This document shows positions 25,192 to 37,737 of a stretch of 64,000 nucleotides of DNA, one piece after another (positions within the stretch are counted from its first letter, which is position 1; each line of letters opens with the position of its first letter). The notes under the pieces were generated by a model. That model was not told where the DNA came from and made no database searches. It worked only from the letters and a program-made list of their open reading frames with translations. Made by a program: the position numbers and the translations under genes. The stretch is taken from positions 1,326,630-1,390,629 of the forward strand of contig JACKQL020000010.1 in NCBI GenBank assembly GCA_018296165.2, read 5' to 3'. This DNA is from Termitomyces sp. T153. Lineage: Eukaryota; Basidiomycota; Agaricomycetes; Agaricales; Lyophyllaceae.

Positions 25192-27225
25192 GTAGGATGG
25201 TATACGTATATAATCAATAAATCGTCGGTCGTCGGCTCGTCGTGTGAGTCAGGGCAGGACAGGACAGGGTACCACGGTTCGATGGCCCTTGTGAACTCGA
25301 AGAGAAGAATAACATATATATATATACATATATACATATGTGGTAGGTCTGGGCTTCTTGGAGTTGTTAGGACGCCGGGGTGTCATATATGGATATGGAT
25401 TTGGGGAAGTGGTGTTCGTACTAGTATTAGGACTAGTATTAGTATTTGTATTTGTAGTATTGGCGGAAGTGAAAGGGTGGGAGATGCGTGAGAGACCGAG
25501 TCGGGGGTGTGGATGGAGGGAGGGGGGGGGTGTGGGAGACCGAGTCGGGCGTGGGGGGAGGTGTTTGGAGTTGGGGGGTTTGGGTTCGAGAGTTGGTAAG
25601 GACAGAGATGAGGGTGGAGGAGGGTGTGTAGAGCCTCGGTGCGTACTCAGTGATCCGGAAACAAGGAAGGAGAAACAGAATAGAACTAGAACAGAACACA
25701 GAACCGAGTCGGGTTCTGCCCGAGCTCATTCATGTATGTATGTCATCCTCGAAGAACCATTCCAACTACTCACCAACTACGAAAAAAAGGCAATCAGGAA
25801 GCAGAAGCAGAAGCCTCGGTCGTCGGGTCGCACATACATCGTTCATCGTTCTCTCTCACAAACAAACAAACTAAAGAAGACCGGTATCGAGTTTCATACC
25901 GAGTTGGTTGATTGACGATTCGGTGATTGGTTGTGGTGTGGGTGAGTCGAGTATGGTGTTCGATCGTCTATTTTTGGGTTGTGTCGTCCTTGTCTGGTTC
26001 TCTTTTCTGATCGTATGGGTGGATCGTATGGATCGTGTTTATTGTATTTTATTATATTATATTATATTATTTTATTTTATTTTTCTAGGCTCGCACTCGC
26101 ACGCGCGCAGGCACGTACTTTGTTCGGAACGCCGAGGAGAAAGAAACGAAGAAGGAAAAGGAAAAGGAAAGGAAGAAGTGGGATTATGAAAAATTAAAAA
26201 CTAAAAAATCACAAAGAATCATACCAATCACCTCGAACGAAGGAAGTGTTCACGTCAATTATGCCGTTGCGTTGCGGAGGAAGGGGGAATGAAAGGAATG
26301 AAAGAAGGAAGGAAGGAAGGTCGAAACCTTCCCCCCCGTCCGTCCCCCCAACCGAGTCATTTCCGATTGTCTCTCGCTAATCGCGCTTAACGTCAGCCTG
26401 TCCGGCGGTGTGGGTGGGTTTTAATTTTTTTTTTTTTTGCGTCGAGTGACATCAAGTGTTTGTGTGTTTTTCGCGCTCTTACGTGTTGGAATTCGAATCG
26501 CTAATCAAATCAGCAATCAAGTGCGTCGGATCGCATCACGGACCGGAAGGGGGTATGAGAGACGGAATGGGGAACGGAAAGCAAGCAAGGAAGGGAGAGT
26601 GGGGAACATGTACATATAATAATAACAATAGTTATGCGTATGGACGACGGGAGGGAGTGGATCGAGTGCGATGCGGATACAAAAGTGCCAAGAGGAGAGA
26701 GGGGTAGCGGATCAGCCTCGATCGGGGAGGGTGTTTCCTCGAGGCGGATGATGAGAAAAGAAGCTTTCTTTGTGTGTGTGCGCGACGTGGGATGTGCTTG
26801 CAATACGTCAGACAGAGTTGGGGTTGCGCGGAGCTTGGAAGAGATGCATTTTGTTTATTTGAGGAGCCGTATATCCTGATTTGGGAGGCAGATCTGGATC
26901 GGAGATTAGGTTGGTTGGGTTTTTTTTTTTAATTTTTTTTTTTAGTTTTAGTTTTGGACCGGCGATTTCATTGATGCCAGGTTTCGATGATGGGGCCTTC
27001 CCTTCCCTTCTCTCTCCACATCCGGGTTCATTATACCAAAAAACTAAACTCCAAAGTAAATGTTAATCGTAATTAACATGAGGATATTCTATTTCCGATT
27101 TTTATTTTTTTGTTTACATAAAAATTCATTGTATGGGATCCGAATATGCTTTTCGTAGGGGGGGGGCCTGAGTACATATACGCTTTCTTTGTCTAACCCC
27201 CTCCGCATTTCCATTCCCACCACAA

Positions 27226-29468
27226 ATGTCTTGTTCTGATCCAGACACGGTCGCTCCTGCTCCGGTCGACGACACCAACAATGACGTACCGGCGCCGGCG
27301 GACAACCCCCTCAAGCGCAAGACACCGCCCACCGACGACGACGACGACGACGCCGAGGCGGATCCCGAGGGGGACATGGACCCCGACGCGGACGCAGACG
27401 CAGACGCGGAAGCCGAGGCCGAGACCGAGCAGCGGTCGTTCACGCCCGGGGGCGAGTACGAGTCTGGGCGTGTGTCGTGCGATACGTGTGGCCTGTCTGT
27501 GTCGTTCCGGGACGAGGAGACGGGGGGGTTCTCGTTGAAGCAGTGGCAGGAACACAAGGAGAGTTGGTGGGTGGCGTTGTGTGTTTTTGTGTTTTCTCTG
27601 TTGACGATGTACAGTGGCGCGGCGTCGGGCACGGCTGTGCCGCCGTCGCCGATGCTGAGCACACTCTCGCCGTCAGCGCACCCGCCGGCCAAGCGGCGCC
27701 GGGCGAAGCGGACAGAGGAGGAGCGCAAGGCGTATCTGGGCAGCGACCCGTACGTGGAGCGGTTTGAGGCGTACCGGGTGCTGTGCAAGTCGTGCGACAA
27801 GTGGATCCGCCTGCGCCCCAACTCGACGTACTGCTCGATTCCCTGGGACGCCCATCGCAAGTCGTGTCTCGCCAAGAAAATGCACGTGCCTCCTATTATG
27901 CCACCATTATTTATTTATTAACTCTGCGCAGCAACAGCAAAAACGTCTACGCACTCGAGGAACGCAATGCGCTGTTTTCCAAGGACCCCGACGTGCGCAA
28001 GTTCGACGCCGAGCGCGTGCTGTGCAATCTCTGCGACAACTGGCTCCCCCTCAACCCCGACAACCATCTCGTCGCCGTCCAGGCCTGGCTCCAGCACCGC
28101 GCAGCCTGCCAGCACGCCCGTCCCCCGCCCTCCGCCTCCCCCAAGCCAGAGCCCACGCCCCCGCCGTCCCAGCCCCCCAACCCGCCCTCCCCGCCCTTCC
28201 ACGACCTCAACCCCGCCAACTACGCCCCCGCACACGAGTCTCGCAGGCGCAACGCCGAGCAGCGCGCCGCCACCCTCCGCGCAGACTCTCTCATCGCCCA
28301 GGTCGAGCCCAACCGCGTCTTTTGCAGCCTCTGCCAGAAATGGGTCCAGCTCCGCCAGGACAGCAGCTACTGTGCCTATCCCTGGCTCCAGCACCGTGGA
28401 AAATGTCTTGCGAGACAGTGAGTGCAGTGTGTTCTTGTCGTCAACTCATTAATGACCCTCCGCAGCCAACGACGCGCAGCAAAGGCCGCAGAAGTGGCTG
28501 AAGCCAAGGCCAGGAAGCTCGGCCAGCTCGTGCACCCCCCCTCGTCGTCGTCGGCGCACCCCCACTCTCCACGCCGTGCGCTCCGCTCTCTGTCTGCCGA
28601 CCTCGAGCTTGAGAGCGAGGACGAGCGTGTCGACATCCCAGAGGACGTGTACCGCCGCCAATGTGAGCGCGAGCGGGACCGCGAACGCGAACGCGAACGC
28701 GACAGAGCGAGGTTCCATGCGGCTAAATCCAGGTCGTACGAACACCGACACGCGCCGTATCCGCATCCGCATTCGTATCCGCACCATGTGAATGGGCATG
28801 GGCATGGGTATAGACCCAGCACGTCTGCGCGCGTCATACGCGCTTGGAACGCGGATGCGGAGAGCGAGGCGCGCGCGCGCTCGAGCTCGCCTGGTGCTCC
28901 CGAGAGAGACGAGCGTGAGCGTGAACGCGAACGCGATGATGTCGAGGCCGATGCGGACGGCGAGCGCGAAACCGAGTCGAGACCGTCGTCTAGTCATCGC
29001 GCTTCCGTGTCCTATCCGCACCGCGAGCGCGAGCGCGAGGCCCCGCATGTTTACTCACATGGACATGGGCACTCCCATTCCCACTCCCACTCCCACTCAC
29101 ATGGCCACGGGCACGGACACGGGCACCCCCACTCCACCCACCGCCGCCCCTCATTCGCCCCACCCTCCCCGCTGCCCCCTCACCCATACTCGCACCCGCA
29201 CCCGCACCCACACCCCTACCCCCCCCCGGACCTCGACACCCCCCCTGGCCGTCGCCACTTTGTCCTCAGCTCCATCACCTACCTCCGCAGCACGACGTAC
29301 GAGCCCACAGACGAGATGAGCGTCAGCGCGCTGGTTGCGTATCTGAACGCGGCGGTGCCGGTGGACAAGTATGAGGATTTCGATACGGGCGAGGTCGTTA
29401 GGGTGCTTGGGGGGCTTAGGGAGAGGGGGAGGGTTAGGTTGGAGGGGGATTTGGTGTGGTTGGTTTAG
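27226..29468 (+). CDS. Four-finger C2HC protein with acidic, His-rich and winged-helix-like regions
   Basis: Model join(27226..27566,27615..27881,27932..28417,28466..29468), 698 aa. Four fingers of one type: C85/C88/H110/C114, C171/C174/H194/C198, C234/C237/H258/C262 and C334/C337/H357/C361. Each has a V-x-C-x2-C start and a W-x2-H-x3-C end. The last Cys of finger 1 is split by intron 1 (TG|T). Intron 2 needs a GC donor (GCACGT at 27882) to keep frame; introns 1 and 3 are canonical. An Asp/Glu-rich N-region with a K/R patch comes first. After the fingers come Arg/Glu and His/Gly/Ser runs. The C-terminal ~60 residues (MSVSALVAYLNAAVPVDKY, then RERGRVRLEGDLVWLV) look like a winged helix. The fingers match the single-finger genes at 3213 and 8866. 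A nuclear nucleic-acid-binding role is inferred only. Confidence 0.75.
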
Positions 29469-29764
29469 AGGAGGAGGAGAAGGCGGGTTTTCTTGGACTT
29501 TTTTTTTTTTTGTTTTTGGGCGGACGTTTTGTGCGCGTGTACTGTAGTCTCTCGCTCTCCCCTGCTCTACTCATCGTCTTGTGTCCTGTCGAGTACTGTT
29601 TTGCTTTGCCTTGCCTTGCTAACGACCCCTAGTCTTTTCTTGTACGATGTATGTATTATGTATGTATGTATGTATGTATGTATCATATCTGAACTGCCTT
29701 GCTTTGCTTTGCTTTTGTCGTTCTTGGATATTGTCGTTAGTCACTATTGTTCTTGATTACATAC
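29469..29764. other. 3' flank of four-finger gene
   Basis: T-rich, with a (TATG)n run near 29652-29682. No gene. Confidence 0.5.
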
Positions 29765-30440
29765 ATAACATAACATAACATACCAGAATCGGAATCGGAA
29801 TCTATTACCACCATGCATGCATGCATATATGTCAAACATACCATACATATCATACCATACATGACTCCTCTGAATGTCAGTCGAATGTTTCTCAGAACTC
29901 GGAAGTGAAAAATTACTTCCGCCGTCCGTGTGCGTGTTTTTCGTCCGTGTCCCCCCCCATAACATAACATAACATACCAGAATCGGATTCTATTACCACC
30001 ATGCATATTGCATACATATATCAAACATACCATACATGACCCCCCTGAATGTCAGTCAAATGTTTCTCAGAACTCGGAAGTGGGAAATTAACTTCCGACG
30101 TCCGTGCCCCCTCTGCCAATGTTTCTCAGAACTCGGAAGTGAAAAATTACTTCCGCCGTCCGTGTGCGTGTTTTTCGTCCGTGTCCCCCCCATAACATAA
30201 CATAACATACCAGAATCGGAATCGGAATCCATTACCCATGCATACATATCAAACATACCATACATGACCCCCCTGAATGTCAGTCAAATGTTTCTCAGAA
30301 CTCGGAAGTGGGAAATTAACTTCCGACGTCCGTGCCCCCCCCCCCCTCTGCCAATGTTTCTCAAAACTCGGAACTGGAGGGAGAAAAATTACTTCCGCCG
30401 TCCGTGTGCGTGGTTTGTTTGCGTCCGTGTCCAACCCACC
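29765..30440. repeat. Tandem repeat, ~200-250 bp units, about three copies
   Basis: Units begin at about 29765, 29960 and 30192 with (ATAAC)n-TACCAGAATCGGA. They continue through ATCAAACATACCATACATGA, CTGAATGTCAGTC and TTTCTCAGAACTCGGAA, to ACTTCCGCCGTCCGTGTGCG and a C-run. The TTTCTCAGAACTCGGAA/ACTTCCGnCGTCCGTG block is itself doubled in units 2 and 3. Confidence 0.85.
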
Positions 30441-33400
30441 CCCCTCCGTCCTTGGCGAACGTGCGTCGGGTCGGGTTAAGGAATGGTCACCGGTACCGGC
30501 AACTAGTCAACTAGTGATAGTGACCCCATTAATTAATCGAAGTGCGAGTGCGAGTTTTTGATTACTACATCACATCACACTATGACTAGCTTCCAAGCTA
30601 CGAAGCGAAGCCACCCCCCCCGCCGCCGTCAATACTTTTTTTTTTTTTTTGGATTTACTGTGCTTACCTTACTTACCTTACTGGGAACTTGATTCGAAAC
30701 GAACAGACAGACAAACGTCCAGGGCCAGGTGTGGTTGGGGGTCCTGGAACCCTGTGACATTAAATTCATGACTACTCCATTCCATTCACGATTTCCCTCT
30801 AATTTGTCTCCGCACGTAATTTAATGGGAGGGGAAAACAAACATAAACAGAGCTTATGTTTTTTTTTTGCTTGCTTGTTAATTGCCGTTTTCCTTGCTTC
30901 TAGTCTTATGTCCGGAACAATAATAATCTTGGAAGGGCAGTGTGAAAAGTCTTGCGGATACTTTTCGAGGTTCCGTTTTCTGAATGGAATCACAAACTTG
31001 ACGCGTTAATGCGGTTTTTACTCGAGAAGAGATTTGTTGAAAAACATTCATGGGGTATCGAGATCAAGCTCTTGTGGTGCATTCAATGACCTCTGTCATG
31101 AGCCGTAATTTAACCTAGTCGTGCGGACTGCTCAATTTTGAAAGAGATAGTCTTTGTTTACCTTGATTGGTCTTTGTAAAATTGGAGATATGAGCTTAAG
31201 CTTCGAAGAAATGAAAAGTCTAGCTGAAAAAAAAAAACCAAAAACATTCCTCTCATGTCTATATAACACAAGATTCCAACAAAATTGTTATTGTATACTG
31301 TGTCAGGTAGATAAAATATATTTCAACTAGGACAATACTGCTCGGATATAAGCGGCTTTGTGACCTCCATCAACTGAAAATGGACAGGCGGAAGGAGAAA
31401 GTAGACGTAGACCTGGACCCTGGTAGACAACGGTATAACCGAAGATGAGGATAATGATTCCGATTACTTATTACTTACTTAGCTCTATCACGCGATCCTT
31501 GTTGGAAACAACTATGGGTAGGTTGATCATGATCATGATGCGATATAACGATACGACATGGATGTCTTTGTCTTCCTTCCATCTTCCATCTTCCATTTTC
31601 TGTCTTCTTCCGAGCGCTCGTACATACATAACCGTACCCCCCCGACCATATTGATAAACCTAAACCTCCCACATCCGCACCGACGTACCGAGACAGACAT
31701 CCATGTTATCTATCCTATCCTATCCTATACATTACATTACATACGTAGTACCATCATGATAAATCGCACCTATCCCGAATCCGCGACAGCGCGCATGGAA
31801 ACGGTTGAACTGCCCTCCTAATAGTAAGTAAGGTAAGGTAAGTGATGTAATGGGGGTATCATATCATTATCGCGTTTACAGTTCATGAATGAAATCAGTA
31901 TACCTAGGTCCGAATCATTCTCTCTCGGTCAGGGATGCACTATCGTGGTATGTGTTTGTGCTGTGCTGTAATTTTGTATGATACGTATGATACAAGTATG
32001 GTAACCCTTATAATTAAATCACCTTGGAGTTGATGTGGAACTTCGTAATGTAAATGTTAGTGGTTTTTAATGTATCATCCATGGTTTGATTTGAACCCGT
32101 CAGTCGCGGTGGAGTGGAGTGGAATGACAAATGGGCCCGGCCCTTGCTTCTTTTCTTTCATCGTCAACGTGACCCCTCCGACTCGGAATCGGTAATTCAG
32201 GTGGTTTGCCGATAATATGCATGCATGCAAGTCTTCCCCCCGAAAAAAAAAGAAAACGAAAGCGGAATGTAATTACATACACATACATAGTCCATACGTA
32301 TTCATTATACTCACGATCACAGTCCACAATCTGCAAAACCTAAGACTACCTCGAATGCAGAAGATACTACTTATTCTTGTTCTTGTGTGTGGAGGGGGCT
32401 TGGGACTTGTCAATTATCGTTAGTATGATCGCTGGGATGATGTCGATGAGTAAGGACCGGTTCTTACCCGGCTGGGTTGACAGGGTCCCTCCTTCGATTT
32501 CGATTCGAGAAACAGGAGATATCCGACGGAACTAAAAACATACGCATACTATGTGATTTACATACGGCTGCGCGGACGGGTTATTATGAAACAAAGACGG
32601 CACAGAAAAACTTGAATACGGCCATATGTATCATTTGTTGTGAAACCCCCTCCTTTTTGCCAAGAATATCGCAGTAGATGGTTTTTTCGTCGTTTGACTT
32701 ATGAGTAGGTACCCACGTTCGCCTGTAGACGCCGCTCGCAACCTTGTGTTGGGATGGGTTTGTTTGTACAGAGCTTCCCCCCCGATGATCTTCTTCTACA
32801 TAAGTGAGGAACAAGTGAGGAGATATGTTCTGTCATCACACACAACATACATCGCCCAACATAGTAGGGTTGTGACCTCCGTACAGGCCGGCCGCGCCGG
32901 CGCTGCGGGTGCATCCAGGTGGCACGTAGAACGAAGGGGCACACCTCCTACCCCTGCCATTGTATTACAAGTACTATTACATACATACATACATACATAC
33001 CCGTGACATCCATACAATATGTCGAAACAGGGATTGGGAATCCCGTCCCGAGCTTTGACAACCCACCCGCTCTTATCCGCGTCCGTATCGGAGTCCAAGT
33101 CGACCATCGTGATGGATCAAGGAGAAGGGATAGAGAAAACAAAGAGAGAAGAACTATTCGCTTCCCTTTACTTGGGTGCCCACATACGCCCACATATGGC
33201 TAGTTGTCCGTGTCGGTGGAGGGCTCCCAATGATGGATTGGAGTGTCTTTGTCAAGATGTATGGTATAATGATCGATTGTTATTGTTACCTAAGGGTTGG
33301 TTACCGTAACAGTCAAAAGACAAAAAGAAAAAAAAAAAAAAATTTTTTTTGATTGTTTTTTCTGTTTGTTTTTGGGTTGTTTTTTTCTTGGAAGGGCGTC

Positions 33401-33900
33401 TTCTTGATATACGGTTATGATGTGATGGATGGTGACGTGGGTATCCAAAGGAAGGTGTATGTTATAAAAGTTCCGCAGTCGCGACCGCGCCGCGGTGGGA
33501 GTTTTCGTTATATCCCCGTGAATCCCTTCCAGAGCCTGAGCGAAAAAATAGCTCACAATTACCTCACAACTTTGCCGGCCGCTTTTCTCGCACGCTTTGT
33601 CAGATTGTGGCGTTGATCACGCGGTCATCGCGAAATGACATAGACTTCTGTTCGTTTATTTCAAGTTATTTTTACGGTTTGACAGGTCCAGCGGATGGAT
33701 CCGCCGAGCTCCGCTTCAAAATAATCTCCGACCATTTGTCCCGATCATTACATATGTTTCTTGTACATATTCTATGTCAGGGCTCGATGGTCGCTATTTC
33801 TGTCTTTGGCTTTTAATTACGAAAACCAAACACCGCATTATATATATCCACTCGGATGGTCTCATTCTCCGAGGAAAAAAATACTTTCTCGGAAATCTTG
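30441..33900. other. Intergenic, no supported gene
   Basis: About 3.4 kb of mixed sequence with homopolymers and a (CATA)n run near 32980-33000. No frame continues through splice signals. Confidence 0.5.
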
Positions 33901-36289
33901 ATGAGACATGATATGAAATACTACCGGTGTCCCCACGAGATTGACTTCTCAGAGATTTTTCAACTACAAAACATATGTTTCAGGCCTGGAAGGAGATAGA
34001 TATGATAACCTTAAACATGTGCTTCCAATCCAATACACTTGCTTTGCCTCTCTCACCTTATCGCGAAAACAACAATTCATCGGGCCCAAAATCAGAACAA
34101 ACGATGACCCCCTCGATTATGATTCATTTTCTCAACTTATCGTGATGGTCGAGTCGATGCTTACCCGGCAAACAACTTGTGTCAATGCTTTTGATAGGAC
34201 GGCCAACTTCAGATTCCCTGTCTAATGACACAGACCCGCATGTCCTCAAGACATAACAACCAAATGTCTTGATTTCCGAGTGGTCGCCGAGCACAGAGTC
34301 ACATGCGTCCTGCCAAGGCACAATCAGCTGGGTGCGTCTGTCCATATGGGGCTCTCCGGGTTCCAGTGTCAAAGAAACGCCACAATCCGTTCACAAAGGT
34401 CGGCGGTTTACTGCCGGATTGCTTATGGGAAGTTCGTCCGGTAGGTATGTGAGTATGAAGCCATCGCTGTTCACCATTTTTGTGTTCTGTGTGTCATAAT
34501 TGACTTTAAACTCAATAAGCATTCTTTTTTCTCGAGCTAGAAACCTCGTTTCGTATTGTGAAAATCAAGGTGGAAAAGCGTGTATATCATATTTATTCTA
34601 ATTTTTCAGAGATGAGGGGGTGTGCTGATTCTCTGTATTCTCTACAAAGCATGGTTGCATACTTCAAAACGCTCACTCGAATTTCCTTACTGCTGAATTT
34701 CAGAAGCTGTTCTTGAATATTTCCTCTTTCCCTTCACAATCGTTTGCCTCTTTTGATACTGATCTGCGTATATCTTTTAGGGGCAGGTCAGAGGTAGTAC
34801 TTTGGCCCCTCAGATGTTTTCCGAATCTTGCAATGGATTTTCGCATCTCTGCGCCGGGTAAAATGTACCATGTATCTTTTACGCCTGGTTGTCTATCAAT
34901 GACCTGACGACATTCCATTCAGTCAAATTCTTTGTCATTTACTGTTGGAACGAAAAATTATCAGTCAATGTCAATAACCCTCTCATCATTCTAGATCAAT
35001 GATGTCTGGATCATCACCCGGATATGCTGTGAAGCATTTCAAAGATGACATAAGAACACCTTCCGTAACGGATTTTAGGTCAAGAATACTTCTGAGAACG
35101 TTTGCACATCATCTGAGTTCGCCGGAAGCTTCTAAATAATCTCCAGCTTCAGCTTGAGTTCGATTAACTTTTCCTGCTGTTTTAGCTCATTGATACATAA
35201 AACGGGACGCAGGTATAGCAACTTCTTCGAGAAGCACAGCAACCGGAATGTTCCAGTCGCTGGAAAAAATAACAGAGAAAGATACGTAGCCCTAAATCTG
35301 CATGATACAGAAGAATCAGGCAATGGCATACTTATGCACAAGATTGGTTGCAATTACCCAAGTGAGATGAAATATCCCATCTTCGCTTCCTGTGGAGAAG
35401 CTGATATGTATCAGGCAATTTTTTGTTTATGTACCCTTGTGATCAAAACACGTAGAGAACAGCCAAGATTCTATGACAAGCTCATTCCCACAATCTCCTT
35501 CTACTTTGTGTCATTAGGAGTACCCCTATGTCAATGTAACGTGAGAGGTATTTGTGAAGGTGTCAGGTAAGAACTTGCCAAATCAAACGGTGATACAACC
35601 ATGCACAACTTCATTCGTCTAGGTATGCCGAGAGAAAAGAGACAGTCGGTTCTTGCGGAAAGAAGTCAGGATTTTAGGCCATGGCTTCACTGTCCGCCCG
35701 AAGAGAAGATCGCTAAAGAAGCGTGTTTACAGTGTACAGAATTACCCTACATGGGCTATTCAGCGAGAACTTTTTCTTTCCCAAAATAGTACAATCATGC
35801 CTCTGGAACTTACACAAGCTAGGCTAATGGGTAAAGGTTTGTGTGCTTCTGGGTAGATGTTTGTGTGCTTCTGGGTAAATGTTTGTGTGCGTATCTGTAG
35901 ACAGTATTACCAAACACGAGTAGCACGGAAAATGAGAAGAAAAATATAACAGAGGTCAATGTTGATCTTCCGGCATCAAGTTACTCCTTGAGGTGAAGTC
36001 TTTCAGAGCAAATCATTTTTGGCAAGTTGTGATGATCATACGTGTCGAGTCGCACACACATGGTCCAGTAATACTAGTATCTTCAGGAACTTCCATTGCA
36101 ATCATACGTGAAAAAAATAGAGACGCGAGACAAGGGAGAATGTAAAAGGACGTGTCATGCCAGTTCACGCTGAGCGTGAGAGTGTTACTACGTTCATGGC
36201 CTTGGCCCGAAGAGAAAAAATCCATTTGGAGAAAGTTTTCATACAGCGACTCACAATGTTGCTTCAAGTTGTCAAAATCACAATTGCAA
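33901..36289. other. Region with weak protein-like fragments only
   Basis: Fragments that look non-random but cannot be joined: minus-strand 34124-34463 (MVNSDGFILTYLPDELPIS, then QLIVPWQDACDSVLGDHSEI in a shifted frame), minus-strand 34700-34918, and plus-strand 34999-35145 (MMSGSSPGYAVKHFKDDI) and 35154-35570. They may be a degraded gene or an intron-rich one I cannot resolve. No family recognised. Confidence 0.3.
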
Positions 36290-36979
36290 CTACCTTTCGT
36301 CCTTGAACGAGAAAAATGAAGTCTCAAAAGCAGATGTGATAAAGATGGAGTTTACCTTTGTATGAGCGAACTGCGGGATTTCAGGTTGCTAGTTCATATA
36401 ATCTCAGACAAGACAAAAAAAACTTGAGAGAACTGACTCACAGGATAGCTTGAGGCGGGGGGTAATGTCTAGATAAGGTATTCAATGAGAACTCAAATTA
36501 GCAAATAACGGGTAACGTACAGTATTGAAGCCTTCCGCACTGTACGGCGGAGGAGCCGGCTCGTTCGCTGGAAACAAAGTATTTTGTTGTTGCTGAACTT
36601 GATTTGGACGAGATGTTGGGATTTGTTCTTGTTGTGGTGACTGCATCTGGTGTACAGATAATGGTGGTGCTGTCTGACGGCGTCTCGAGCGTTTTCGGCA
36701 CGAACAGAAACCAGATGAAGATGCACTGTGACTTGACCGGTACCGAGAATCAGACTGTCGATCCCAGCAAAACCATGCAAATAAAATGATAACAAAAGCG
36801 CAGACTCCTTATATGAGGTTGTGATGAGATTCAACAAGATCTATGCAACAAGTTGACTACTAACCAATAACAATTCCAGCAATTTTACCCGCCTTACTGT
36901 GGTAAGGGTAATAGTAAACCTGCGCGTTGCATACGGAGACTGGGGAAAGGAGAATGAACAAAGTCACTGCTGTGGACAT
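36290..36979 (-). CDS. Small single-pass membrane protein with PPPY motif
   Basis: Model complement(join(36290..36370,36442..36468,36521..36807,36865..36979)), 169 aa, introns 71, 52 and 57 nt. An N-terminal signal peptide (MSTAVTLFILLSPVSVCNA) is followed by a short Tyr-rich outer segment (QVYYYPYHSKAG). The membrane span IAGIVIGVCAFVIILFAWF then ends in a basic CRKRSRRR stop-transfer region. The tail is Gln/Pro/Ser-rich with PAPPPYSAEGF. PPxY motifs bind WW domains of Rsp5-type ubiquitin ligases in other proteins, so this could be a trafficking adaptor or short-lived membrane protein; that is inference. The span is built across intron 1. The 3' end after 36370 is less certain, and splicing at GTAAAC (36355) is an alternative. 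Confidence 0.6.
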
Positions 36980-37737
36980 CGTAAGGATAGAGCTCGCGTA
37001 GCAAGTATGTCTGAGACATACTATATCAACGTTACCAATACACTGATGACGTCACGTAGAGTTATCATTTGGTGGGATATTGAAGAAACATCTGGCTTTG
37101 CTGAATTCAAATTTTGAGTCTGCATTTTCAATGCATACTGCCGTGTCTGCAATGGTAAGATGACGTACTAGTATTCATGAAAGAAAAGTCTTTGGTCAAG
37201 GAGGAAAGTACAAGTGTAGCCAAAACCTACAGATGTGGAAGTATTTTCGACATAAGAGAAACGGTGATAATGTGAGGAGAAAACTTCCCAGTGCTTCGTC
37301 GAGAAAAGGGAAAGGGATGGCTTCGAGGATGTTCAAACGCTGGTCTCACGGTATCTTGATTATGAGTAGTAAGCGACAAGGAAAGTTGGAGAGAGATGGA
37401 ACCCTTGAAGGTCGAGTCGTTATTAAGGTTGTATGAAGAGGAAACAAATAGACAACTCGATCTTGACAGAATATTGGGCGCTCAATACACGTCCTTATCC
37501 ATTGTAAACTGATAAAGACGTGAAAAACAGTTGTCACGAAAGAACTTTATGCTCCCATATAGACTTCGTGGAAAGACATTACGAGGTCATGCACCTGAGA
37601 ATCACATAAACACTAGCTGTACACCTTGCGTTATAGGACCTGACAAGATGTAACGACGCCAGAACGAGAGGAAATCGGCTTCCATATCGCGTCGTCTCGC
37701 ACGTCTACAACCATAAAACGGGACAAGGTATGGCGGA
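36980..37737. other. Intergenic, no supported gene
   Basis: Spacer between the membrane-protein start and the 3' end of the glycolipid-transfer gene; only short shadow frames. Confidence 0.5.

Larger units (their letters stand above)
20902..27225. other. Long non-coding region with local duplications and microsatellites
   Basis: About 6.3 kb without a supported gene. It holds two separate local duplications (listed), A/T homopolymers and short tandem runs such as TCGTA at about 24246-24270, GAACAAT at about 25151-25190 and TTATA at about 26045-26080. Long G/A-rich frames around 25340-25915 are composition artefacts. The right end is the upstream region of the four-finger gene. Confidence 0.5.

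Noticed and set aside
25340..25915. 191-codon plus-strand frame
   Set aside because: Gly/Arg-rich from G-runs and simple repeats; no splice context or domain.
27764..28501. 245-codon frame rich in Arg/Pro/Ala in the four-finger gene
   Set aside because: Out-of-frame shadow; the true frame shows the C2HC fingers.
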